From NCBI GenBank assembly GCA_903957365.1, contig CAJBPB010000117.1:1-34746 (forward strand): 34,746 nucleotides of DNA, given 5' to 3'. Position numbers and translations under genes: made by a program. Positions 17,549 to 26,339 of the stretch are shown piece after piece (the first letter of the stretch is position 1; each line of letters opens with the position of its first letter). Below the pieces are notes generated by a model. That model made no database searches, was not told where the DNA came from, and saw only the letters and a list, made by a program, of their open reading frames with translations. The DNA comes from an uncultured Bacteroidota bacterium. Lineage in GTDB: Bacteria; Bacteroidota; Bacteroidia; Bacteroidales; F082.

Positions 17549-20500
17549 TTATTTTCTAAGGAAGGAATTTACAGTATTTAAAAGAGTATGTCTTGAAACA
17601 GGTTTGGTGAGCATACTGTTACAGCCGGCTTCTAGCGCACGCTTTTCATCGCCGGGCTGGGAATAGGCAGTAACAGCAATGATCGGGACGTCGGGATTGA
17701 AAATCCGGATTTCGCTTGTGGCAACATAGCCATTCGTGTCCGGCATTTTGATATCCATCAGTATCAACGAAATTTCAGGATGATTCCGGCAAAACCGGAT
17801 TGCTTCTGCACCTGTATGGGCGCGAATCACTGTGTAATTTGCCATACGCAGCAATACATTTGTGAAGTCGAAATTAATATCATCATCTTCGGCGAAAAGT
17901 ATCACAGGTTTTTGCTGATCATCATTGGATGGTGATGAAATACCGGTGAGGTTATTCGCTTTTTTAAAGATAACAGCCTGGAAAGGAATCTCTACATAAA
18001 AAACAGTTCCTTTGCCCGGCTCGCTTTCGAGCCAGATAGTTCCCTCCAGCAATTCGACATATGCCTTCGCGATTGAAAGTCCCAATCCGGAACCTTCAAA
18101 TTCTCTCGTATTCGAAACATCTCCCTGCATGAATCTTTCAAAGATCGTCTGCTTTTTGTGGCTTTGAATTCCAACACCGGTATCTTTCACATAGAACCTA
18201 ACGTTATCGCCGGATTTCTCATAACCAAACACCACCGAGCCCGATTTCGTAAACTTTATCGCATTGTTTAAAAGATTGGTAAGTACAGAAAAAAGTTTTC
18301 CTTCATCCGTATAGAAACATCCGTCATGGTTTAAAAACTGATGGTTCAGAATTAGTTTGAGACCTTTTTTTTCAGCTTCTGTCTTGTGTTTTTCAAATAA
18401 TCTTTCAGTAAGATTGCTGATGTAGGATATCGCTTTCACAACTTTAGTCTGGTGCGCCTGAATAGTGGAAATTTCTACAATATCATTGATTGTGTTCAGC
18501 AATCTTTCGGCGCTCATATTGATGATATCAATATATTGCTCACGTTCTTCTGTGGTTATGTCCTTTTCGTTAATCAATGAAAGGAAGCCGAGGATGCCAT
18601 TGAAAGGAGTACGTATTTCATGGGAAATATTATTCAGGAAAGCGGTTTTAAGCTGGTCGCTTTCCTGTGCTTTTTCCTTCGTTATTACAAGCTCTTCGAA
18701 CAGGGCTTTCTTTTCGGTTATATCCTCTTTTACAGCGACAAAATGTGTAATCTCACCTGCTTGATTGGTAAGCGGTGAAATGCTTATGTTTTCCCAGAAG
18801 AGTTCACCGTTTTTGCGCCGGTTGTGTAGTTCTCCAAACCATTGATTCCCTGAATTTAATTTATCCCACAGATCATCGTAAACCTCTGTCTTCTGGTGAC
18901 CTGAATTCAGGATTCGGGGATTATTTCCAATGGCCTCTTCAAATGTATATCCTGTAACTTTACAAAATTTAGGATTAACATATTCAATATCACCCTGGCG
19001 ATTGGTGATGATGATACTCACCGGACTCTGTTCAGTTGATTTACCTAAAAGACTGATTAGTTGTTCATCCTTTTTTCTGAGGATGGCCATACTGATCTGA
19101 TGTGATATAAACTCCAGTATTTCAAGGTCATTTTCGTTATACGCATTTTCATTGTTATAACTCTGAATAACAAATGCGCCGGTTGTCTTACTATCCGTGT
19201 GTAATGGAACCCCAAGCCAGCAGGCAGATTCTTTACCAATTAAAATAACCTCACCACTTTTATAAAGTTCTTCAATATCGCTGCGTTTTAACAGCATGGC
19301 TTTGTTCTTTTTAATCACTAACCCTGTAAGTGATTTGTCGGCTGGCCAAACGTTTTCCTTGTCTTTAACATCGCTTACAAAGGGTGCGGTAAGCATGCCT
19401 GTTTTATCATTATAAATTGCTACATAAAAATTTGTAGCATCTATAATTGTGTTCAACTGTAACTGAATAGTGCTCATAAGTTCAGTTAAGTCATGGGTTT
19501 CAAGCGCAGCGGCAGTTATCCGGTGCTGGACTTTTCTGATTTTTTCATTCCTTTTGCGTTCCGTAATGTCACGTATGTTGGCAGAAACGAAAACACCTGA
19601 TGATGTTTCCCAGTTTGACAATGAGATTTCCATAGGGAATTCAGTCCCGTCGCTTCTCAAAGCAAAATATTCGCGGGTTTTGCCCATGACATGCCCAACT
19701 TTCTCATTGATGAAAGCATTGTAACTATTATGATGATCAAAGCGGTACCGATCAGGCATAATATGTGCAAAAGGCTGGTTCAGAAATTTATTTTCTTCAT
19801 AACCGAATATCTCCAGTGCTTTCGGGTTACAGAAAATTATCAGGCCATCACTGTTTGTGACCAAAATGGCATCGTTGGCTGTTTGTGTTATCGCCCTGAA
19901 TTTGTTTTCGTTTTCGATCAGTTTTTCTTCGGTAATTTTACGCTGCGTTATATCACGGCAGATAATATATGTTCTTGTGTGATTCCCGTGTTCATCATAC
20001 ATAAACCGTGCATTGTCCTCAAGCCAGATATGATATCCTCCGCGGTGTTTTGCCCTGTAGGAATAGGTTAATCCACTTTTTTTTTGTGTGATTGCTTCAT
20101 AAATGTTTTTGAATAATTCATCCCGGTCATCAGGATGAATATTTTTATACATTGTTTCGGTATTAAAAACCGGAGACTCTTCAGCTGAATATCCAAGTTG
20201 TTTCAAATACGCAGGAGAGGTGTATTGGGATTGACGTCTGGCGTTCAGAATAAGAATACCATCGGAAGTATTCTCTGCAATCAGTCTGTATTTTTCCTCA
20301 CTCACACGCAAGGCTTCCTCTGCTTTTCTCTGGTCATTAATGTCCCGGGTAACTCCATGTATTCCTAATACATTACCTTCAGAATCTCTTTGAAATGAAA
20401 CATGTAAGGAAAGCCAGATGGATGAACCATCAGCACGGTAATGTTCCGCTTCGATGATACGTGATCTGGTTTTGTCGCAATCCGGATCTTTTTCCGTTTC

Positions 20501-22960
20501 GAGTTCCTCAGCAAGGAACTGTTTTAGTTTTTTGATTGATTCGGGTGCGATTTTTTTCTCAAGTGGCCATCCGGCATATTCATTGAAAGGAGCACCATAC
20601 ATTTTCGCGCCCGAAGGACTCATATAGGTTGTGTTGAAATTCAGATCGGAAGTCCAGACTATATCTGACATGTTCTCGGCAATCATACGGTATTTTTCTT
20701 CGCTTTCGCGCAATGCATTTTCTGCCTGCATTTTAGCCGTTGTATCACGAACTGATATTAAATCGGCCTGAATACCTTCATAATCAATTAATTTACCAAT
20801 ACTTTCGAATCTGATTTTATTCCCCTTTGAGGTTATACCTGAGTAATGCGCCACATCAAGATCAACACCCAAAACTACCTGAGTGAGATCCTCAATGGCT
20901 TGCGGAATCGATTCCGGGGCGATAAATTCAAAGACATTTTTTCCAATTACATCTTCAAGACTCTCATATTCAAATGTTTTGATTAATGATTGATTGGCAA
21001 ATAATACGGTTCCATTCAGGTCGATAATGATGATTCCTTCAAAAGCGTTATCAACCAGTGCACGGTATTTTTCTTCACTTTTTCTTAAATCATTTTCGGC
21101 TTTTTTCTGTGCAGTAATATCGAATCCGATACATAAAATTTCGAGAGGCTTTCCGTGTAAATCGGTTAAACACATAAACTCCCAGAGTGTTGTAAATGAA
21201 TCACCATTAAAATTCGGTTTTCGTAATTCAATTTGAAACGTCTTGTTTGGATTCTGAATACATTTGAAAACGACATCCATCGTTTTTTCATGGTCATCCT
21301 GAATAATTGAGTTGAAAGCACTCTGTCCGGATATTACATCACCTTCGAAAATCCAGCCAAATTCTTGTTTAAAATACCGGTTGTAATAGGTGTAATTCCC
21401 TTTAAGGTCAGTCTTGATAATGAATATATTGCCGGCGTTCACAATTGAACTTAATTCAGCCCTGTCTTTTTTAATCAGATCGTCGGTTTCCTTTTGCCGG
21501 GTGATATCACGTGAAGTTGCAATCATAACGTCCTTTCCAAAATAACGCCCTTTGTTCAGTATGATTTCTTTTGGAAAGATTTCACCATTTTTACGCACTG
21601 CCCAGAATTCGGATTGAGATGTCAGCCCCGATTTAAAAGCATCACGAGCCTTGAAGAGTAAGCCTTCAAGATCGTTTAGTCCGGGTGCGGCTAAATTGAA
21701 TGGGGTTTTCCCAAGAAATTCTTCACGCTCATATCCATAAGTTTTTTCTGCTCCTTTGTTCACATCAATAATGATACCTGTTTCCGGCTCCTGAATAAAA
21801 ATCGCCTCCGATACCGAGTTGAAAACATCCAGATAACTTTGCATCGTTTGTTTCAGTTTTCCGCTTATTTTGCGATTATCATCGATGATATGTGCCTGTT
21901 GAATATTTTGAAAGGCCTTGTCTGATAATTGTTTGGCAATAATAAAATGTGCCTTTACAATTTTTCCAAACTGTTCTTCCGTCATAATCGGCACGGAATT
22001 GTAAGCCGTGACAAATTCTTCCTTATCGACACCAATTTCATCTGCATACGCACTGATATGATCATAATTCAGTTTTTCGCTGCGTACCTGGCCAATTAAC
22101 CAGTTAGCGATTTTTTTGTTTCCAATGGTGATACTGGCTGAGGCATCCAGTAAGCCACCACTTAAACAAGTGTGAATATGAATTCCAGAAGTCACTTTTT
22201 GACCGATAACCTGATCGGATTTCAGACAATACAATGCACCTTTTTCAGTTTCACGTATTATTTTACAGTAACGACAGAAGTTGCTCGGACGTGTGATGGG
22301 AGTTCCGTCAGGTTTTGTAATCAGTGATGCGATGTTGGTAGCATTGGCAAATTCATCCTGAATCTGTTGAATTTCATCCAGATTGAATAAGTCTTCAAAT
22401 TGAATCGTGTCATTTATAATGTTTTCTGATGGTATGGGAGTAGGTTGATCCATTGAGAGGATTTCAACTTTCTCATGACCAGGTTTAATGAAATCAGTCA
22501 ATTGATGTTTCTCTGCTAAATCCAGTCTTTCGTTTGCCAATTTTAATTCACGGTTTGTTTTTTTAAGATGTATCATCAAACGGATTTGACTGATCAGGAT
22601 CGTTTCGTCATAAGGTGTCAATAAAAAGGATTCTGCACCTGATTCAATGGCAATATTGAGACTTGCTTTATCTGTAGTGTCAGAAATTATAAAAACAACA
22701 GGTATTTCATTAAGGAATTTATCTCTTTTTATTTGCTGGCAAATTTGAATAGCATCTGATTCCGGCGCGATCATTTCCAATAGAATGATATCCGTATCTT
22801 CAGGTGAGACAACAGAGAACAATTCGTCTTTGTTCGTTGTGCAGATTATCGTTGTATCAGCGAATGCCTTGTGAATAGGCTGAAATAAAACATCTGACTT
22901 GAATTCAATATTGTTGTCTTTGTATATTATTAGTTTCATTATTAACACTTTATTGTCCAT
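17549..22960 (-). CDS. Giant hybrid histidine kinase with pseudo-receiver, PocR, seven PAS and GAF domains
   Basis: This is 1803 residues with no membrane segment. An N-terminal receiver-like domain (about 8-130) has Glu62 at the phospho-acceptor position ('DIILLEMIAP') and Thr in place of the conserved Lys ('FLLTPYDE'), so it is a pseudo-receiver. A PocR sensory domain (about 185-355) follows, with Cys229, Cys232, Cys245 and Cys265 and 'CLSGGLLDASASI'. Then come six PAS domains (about 372-495, 503-620, 628-745, 753-880, 888-1008, 1016-1135), GAF (1142-1297), a seventh PAS (1303-1420), HisKA with His1447 in 'NISHEIRTPF', HATPase ('NLLNNAIKFT', 'DTGVGI', 'GSGLGL') and an intact receiver (1685-1802; Asp1736). 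An alternative start is Met8 (22939). The PocR domain suggests a small-metabolite ligand by analogy with PocR of propanediol metabolism. The gene heads a two-gene unit with the next kinase. Confidence 0.93.
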   Translation of the reverse strand: MDNKVLIMKLIIYKDNNIEFKSDVLFQPIHKAFADTTIICTTNKDELFSVVSPEDTDIILLEMIAPESDAIQICQQIKRDKFLNEIPVVFIISDTTDKASLNIAIESGAESFLLTPYDETILISQIRLMIHLKKTNRELKLANERLDLAEKHQLTDFIKPGHEKVEILSMDQPTPIPSENIINDTIQFEDLFNLDEIQQIQDEFANATNIASLITKPDGTPITRPSNFCRYCKIIRETEKGALYCLKSDQVIGQKVTSGIHIHTCLSGGLLDASASITIGNKKIANWLIGQVRSEKLNYDHISAYADEIGVDKEEFVTAYNSVPIMTEEQFGKIVKAHFIIAKQLSDKAFQNIQQAHIIDDNRKISGKLKQTMQSYLDVFNSVSEAIFIQEPETGIIIDVNKGAEKTYGYEREEFLGKTPFNLAAPGLNDLEGLLFKARDAFKSGLTSQSEFWAVRKNGEIFPKEIILNKGRYFGKDVMIATSRDITRQKETDDLIKKDRAELSSIVNAGNIFIIKTDLKGNYTYYNRYFKQEFGWIFEGDVISGQSAFNSIIQDDHEKTMDVVFKCIQNPNKTFQIELRKPNFNGDSFTTLWEFMCLTDLHGKPLEILCIGFDITAQKKAENDLRKSEEKYRALVDNAFEGIIIIDLNGTVLFANQSLIKTFEYESLEDVIGKNVFEFIAPESIPQAIEDLTQVVLGVDLDVAHYSGITSKGNKIRFESIGKLIDYEGIQADLISVRDTTAKMQAENALRESEEKYRMIAENMSDIVWTSDLNFNTTYMSPSGAKMYGAPFNEYAGWPLEKKIAPESIKKLKQFLAEELETEKDPDCDKTRSRIIEAEHYRADGSSIWLSLHVSFQRDSEGNVLGIHGVTRDINDQRKAEEALRVSEEKYRLIAENTSDGILILNARRQSQYTSPAYLKQLGYSAEESPVFNTETMYKNIHPDDRDELFKNIYEAITQKKSGLTYSYRAKHRGGYHIWLEDNARFMYDEHGNHTRTYIICRDITQRKITEEKLIENENKFRAITQTANDAILVTNSDGLIIFCNPKALEIFGYEENKFLNQPFAHIMPDRYRFDHHNSYNAFINEKVGHVMGKTREYFALRSDGTEFPMEISLSNWETSSGVFVSANIRDITERKRNEKIRKVQHRITAAALETHDLTELMSTIQLQLNTIIDATNFYVAIYNDKTGMLTAPFVSDVKDKENVWPADKSLTGLVIKKNKAMLLKRSDIEELYKSGEVILIGKESACWLGVPLHTDSKTTGAFVIQSYNNENAYNENDLEILEFISHQISMAILRKKDEQLISLLGKSTEQSPVSIIITNRQGDIEYVNPKFCKVTGYTFEEAIGNNPRILNSGHQKTEVYDDLWDKLNSGNQWFGELHNRRKNGELFWENISISPLTNQAGEITHFVAVKEDITEKKALFEELVITKEKAQESDQLKTAFLNNISHEIRTPFNGILGFLSLINEKDITTEEREQYIDIINMSAERLLNTINDIVEISTIQAHQTKVVKAISYISNLTERLFEKHKTEAEKKGLKLILNHQFLNHDGCFYTDEGKLFSVLTNLLNNAIKFTKSGSVVFGYEKSGDNVRFYVKDTGVGIQSHKKQTIFERFMQGDVSNTREFEGSGLGLSIAKAYVELLEGTIWLESEPGKGTVFYVEIPFQAVIFKKANNLTGISSPSNDDQQKPVILFAEDDDINFDFTNVLLRMANYTVIRAHTGAEAIRFCRNHPEISLILMDIKMPDTNGYVATSEIRIFNPDVPIIAVTAYSQPGDEKRALEAGCNSMLTKPVSRHTLLNTVNSFLRK

Positions 22961-23659
22961 TTAAGCAAAAAATCAATAAAAATCTGAAGCTTATTCAAGT
23001 GATTCATCTGTTTGCGAAAAATTCGTACCTGTCTGTTAAAAATGCATTTTATCGATGCATAAGCGAGGACAGCGAACTTTCAACTAAATCACCGGTTTAA
23101 GGAAAAAGCATATATTAAAACACATATTAAAATCCTATCTTTGAAATATTAAGGTAATTTAGGAAATCATGAAAAGTGAGCAGACAGCAAATTCACCCGT
23201 ACCATTATCAGATTCAAATGTGAATTAAGTCAGCAATCTCGCCCTTACAGTTCATTTCCCTGTACCAAATATAATTGTTTTTTGAATTTTTTGTTGATAA
23301 AGTAAAATAAATTCATAAAGAAGCCGATAAAATTAAGTTCTACAATACTTATTGCAGCAATTATTCGGGAAAAGCTTATTAATAAAGGCATCTGAGCCGT
23401 TTTAAGATGATAAATAAAAGCAAATAAAATGTATAATTGATGTGAAAAATGAGGGTGATTTTACCTTCCTGAAAGGTTTTAATGACAAAAATTAAACTTG
23501 ATTTAAGTTTCATTTTAATTAATCAATAACTAAAGTTAACAACATCCAATCAATTGAAATTACACCTTCTGACAATTTCTTACACATAATCGAATTTCAG
23601 ACAGGCTGTTTAATCAGTAAATTCCTTTGCTTTACCGTGGTTGCGTTTGTTATTCAAGG
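22961..23659. other. 699-bp intergenic region
   Basis: This is the largest gap in the window, between the giant kinase start and the end of the next kinase gene upstream, and it is very AT-rich. It contains a plus-strand -7-like TATCTTTG (23136-23143) with a 19-codon ORF after it. It also has ATGCAT twice (23042-23047, 23055-23060) and a weak ACCTT/AAGGT hairpin near 23462-23476. I see no good promoter for the giant kinase, no RNA gene and no copy of the palindromic element. Confidence 0.5.
23169..23228 (+). CDS. Very short ORF behind a -7-like element
   Basis: A 19-codon plus-strand frame (MKSEQTANSPVPLSDSNVN) begins 26 nt after TATCTTTG (23136-23143), with TTAGGAAATC directly before the ATG. 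No TTTG is found at -33. It could be a real micropeptide, the leftover start of a deleted gene, or chance. Nothing else on the plus strand follows it. Confidence 0.15.
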   Translation: MKSEQTANSPVPLSDSNVN

Positions 23660-26008
23660 TTATGATGTCTTCAAAACCTCAGTGGTCTGGAATTGGTCTG
23701 AAGCTAATGTGAAATAAAAAGTACTCCCTTTTCCAATTTCACTTTCCACCCAGATTTTGCCTTTGTGCTGTTCAATGAAATCCTTACACAGAATAAGACC
23801 CAGACCAGTGCTTCCTTCACCATCTGTCCCTTTGCGGTTTGCGGGTGAATCGAGTTGGAATAAATTCTCAATCATCAGTTTGTCTAATCCAATTCCTGAA
23901 TCACATACCGAAAATGTAATGATTCCTGAATGGGATTGGCTGGCTGAAATCAAAATGTTTCCTTTTTTATGTGTGAATTTTATCGCATTGATTGCCAGAT
24001 TGCTCAAAGTTGATTTAAACATGTTTATATCTGCAAATACCGAAATTTTCTCCGGAATATTTGTTTGAATCAGGATCTCTTTTTTTTCAGCCAACATCCT
24101 CAATGGTTTCAGCGTTGAAAGAACCTCATCCAATACCAGAAACGAACCTGGATTAAAGCAAATAATTTTTCTTTGCTGAAGCGACCATTCAAGTAAATCG
24201 TTCAGTAAAGCATAATGATTTTTGGCAGATTTATGCATCAGACTGGCAAGATTTTGCGCATCTTCCACTTTCATGCCTGGTAAATCTTCCATCAATAATT
24301 CAGTAAATCCCAGAAATGTGTTAAATGGGCTTCGAAGGTCATGCGCAATGATAGAGAAAAATTTATCCTTTTCAGCATGCGAATTTTCAAGTTCTATTGA
24401 TTTCTCCTTGAGTATACGTTCAATATTAATGCGATCTGTGATGTCGCGCACGGCTGCTAAAATAACCGTTTGATTGTTCATTGTAAAAATACTTGACGAA
24501 ATATCAACAGGAAAGGTATTGCCGTTGTTTTTTTTATGGTACCGCAACGCAACATGGTTAATGAAGTTATTTGTAGCGTATTCTGTGAGTTTTGGTTCAG
24601 CCGACACATCAGTGTTTTTCAGGTTCAGTAATTCTTCTCTTGTATAACCATATAGCAGACAGGCGGCATCGTTAACATCTAAAATTGCAGAGGATTCCTT
24701 ATCAATCAAAAAAAGAGCATCACTTTCAGTTTTGAAAACATTCCTGTATTTTTCTTCACTTTCAATCAATGCCTCCTCAATTTTATGGCGATCGGTGATG
24801 TCGTGAATTATTGAAAACAGAATGATTTTATTGTCTAGCTGGATTGGTGATGAATGAACTTCAACAACCCTTATTTCTCCATTGGCCAATCTGTGCCGGA
24901 AAACAAAATAATTCTTTTTATTACTGACAGCATTTCGATATTCTTCGACAACTTTTTTATTCTCTAATGTATTGATCTGGTATATATTCATCTGGCATAA
25001 CGCCTCTTTTTCATAACCATAGAAAGCAACCGCCGAATCATTCGCATCAATGATATATCCTGATTCAGGTTCAATCAGTAACATGATAGAGTCGTGCCGT
25101 GTGAAAATATTCTTAAACTTGGTTTCACTAAGCAGTAAAGATTCATTGGCAAGTATTCTCTTGTCAATATCAGTGTGGATGCCAAACATTAATTGTGGTT
25201 TACCATCCAAACTTCTTGTTGTTAAAAGACCATGGGTATGTACCCAAATCCAGTTTCCGTTTTTGTGCTTCATCCTGCATTCCAGATCATAATATGGGAT
25301 TTTGCCGCTAAAATGCAGCTCTAATTGCTCATTAGATAGGATGAGATCATCAGGATGAGTGTATTTTTCCCATGTTTTGATGCTGATTGGTGCAAGCTCC
25401 TCTAAAGTATAACCGATTATACTGGCCCAATGTTCGTTAAATATCGTTTCACCTGTTTGCACATTCCATTCCCAGGTCGCAATCTGGTTGCTTTCCATAA
25501 TACATTCAAGACGACGATGCTCATCTTTTAATAGTTCTTCTGCTAATTTAATTCTGGTGATGTCATTTACTGTTATGTGATATGCTTTCTGCCCTTTGAA
25601 AATAATTGCAAATGCTGTTATTTCAACATCGATGATGTCTCCGTTTTTCTTTATGTGTTTGAATTCTCCTGTTTGGATATAGTCATTTTGTGTTACAATC
25701 CATTGTTCTGTGAGATTCACTTCATCATTCGAAGGGCTAAGGTCCTTCATTTTCATCGACAGAAATTCATCATTCGAATACCCGTAATGTGCTGTGGCAG
25801 CCTGATTTGCTTCCAGAAAAACCAGTGTTTCCGAATCGAAAATCCACATAGGCTGCGGACTTTTAACAAACAAAAGCCGGTATTTTTCTTCACTATGTTT
25901 CAGTAACACTGCCTGCTGTTCCAAAGCTTGATTTCGTAATTGTAACAGATTGATTTTAGTTAATAAATCAACTATGGTATGATCTGACAAAGGATTTGCT
26001 GATTCCAT
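23660..26008 (-). CDS. PAS sensor histidine kinase, no receiver
   Basis: This 782-residue protein has no membrane segment. An N-terminal helical stretch (1-40) leads into four PAS domains (about 41-157, 165-288, 296-412, 420-530). HisKA with His556 in 'IIAHDLRSPF' follows, then HATPase (about 655-770; 'NLAINAIKFT', 'DSGIGL', 'STGLGL'). The ATP lid has the 'NRKGTDGE' insert typical of this kinase subgroup. With no receiver of its own, it must pass phosphate to another protein, perhaps one of the hybrid kinases or an unlinked regulator. It has its own upstream region with a plausible promoter (26047-26083), and copy B of the palindromic repeat lies just beyond that. Confidence 0.93.
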   Translation of the reverse strand: MESANPLSDHTIVDLLTKINLLQLRNQALEQQAVLLKHSEEKYRLLFVKSPQPMWIFDSETLVFLEANQAATAHYGYSNDEFLSMKMKDLSPSNDEVNLTEQWIVTQNDYIQTGEFKHIKKNGDIIDVEITAFAIIFKGQKAYHITVNDITRIKLAEELLKDEHRRLECIMESNQIATWEWNVQTGETIFNEHWASIIGYTLEELAPISIKTWEKYTHPDDLILSNEQLELHFSGKIPYYDLECRMKHKNGNWIWVHTHGLLTTRSLDGKPQLMFGIHTDIDKRILANESLLLSETKFKNIFTRHDSIMLLIEPESGYIIDANDSAVAFYGYEKEALCQMNIYQINTLENKKVVEEYRNAVSNKKNYFVFRHRLANGEIRVVEVHSSPIQLDNKIILFSIIHDITDRHKIEEALIESEEKYRNVFKTESDALFLIDKESSAILDVNDAACLLYGYTREELLNLKNTDVSAEPKLTEYATNNFINHVALRYHKKNNGNTFPVDISSSIFTMNNQTVILAAVRDITDRINIERILKEKSIELENSHAEKDKFFSIIAHDLRSPFNTFLGFTELLMEDLPGMKVEDAQNLASLMHKSAKNHYALLNDLLEWSLQQRKIICFNPGSFLVLDEVLSTLKPLRMLAEKKEILIQTNIPEKISVFADINMFKSTLSNLAINAIKFTHKKGNILISASQSHSGIITFSVCDSGIGLDKLMIENLFQLDSPANRKGTDGEGSTGLGLILCKDFIEQHKGKIWVESEIGKGSTFYFTLASDQFQTTEVLKTS

Positions 26009-26046
26009 CTGATTCGATGCTGCAATTTATGGGAAAGGATAACCAA

Positions 26047-26083
26047 CAAAGTTATCTGTATATTGTGCATGTCGTTTTCCAAA
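26047..26083 (-). promoter_or_regulatory. Candidate promoter of the 782-residue kinase
   Basis: On the minus strand TAACTTTG (26054-26047) matches the -7 consensus, with TTTG (26083-26080) 25 bp upstream, slightly long. The resulting leader would be about 30 nt. A second TATCTTTG (26087-26080) overlaps the TTTG and lies 12 bp from the edge of the palindromic element. Confidence 0.35.
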
Positions 26084-26099
26084 GATAAGTAAATAACTT

Positions 26100-26259
26100 A
26101 GAAACTGTCTAGATTTTATTTATGCGTAGTTTTTTGAAGAATTAAGTCTTCAGACGAGGCAAAATTGACGTTAATAGCAGCGCTATTGACGAAGATTTTA
26201 ACGAAGTATGAGGGCATCATTCACAAAAAAATGCCAAAGGATAATTTTAGACAATTTCT
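26100..26259 (-). repeat. Palindromic MITE-like element, copy B (inverted)
   Basis: This 160-bp element is bounded by AGAAACTGTCTA (26100-26111) and TAGACAATTTCT (26248-26259). Its reverse complement matches copy A nearly throughout, with scattered substitutions and 1-2 small indels. It occupies half of the 331-bp gap between two kinase genes. The rest of the gap holds the candidate promoter of the downstream kinase and nothing else I can identify. Confidence 0.9.
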
Positions 26260-26339
26260 TTCATAATTGTAATATGAAAATTATTCAAGTCGAATAATGA
26301 AAATTATTTATAAAAGCATACCGACTTCTGGCAGTTTTT

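Noticed and set aside
23042-23060. Paired ATGCAT sites as an operator
   Set aside because: ATGCAT is a short palindrome expected by chance in AT-rich DNA, and no regulator or promoter is tied to it.
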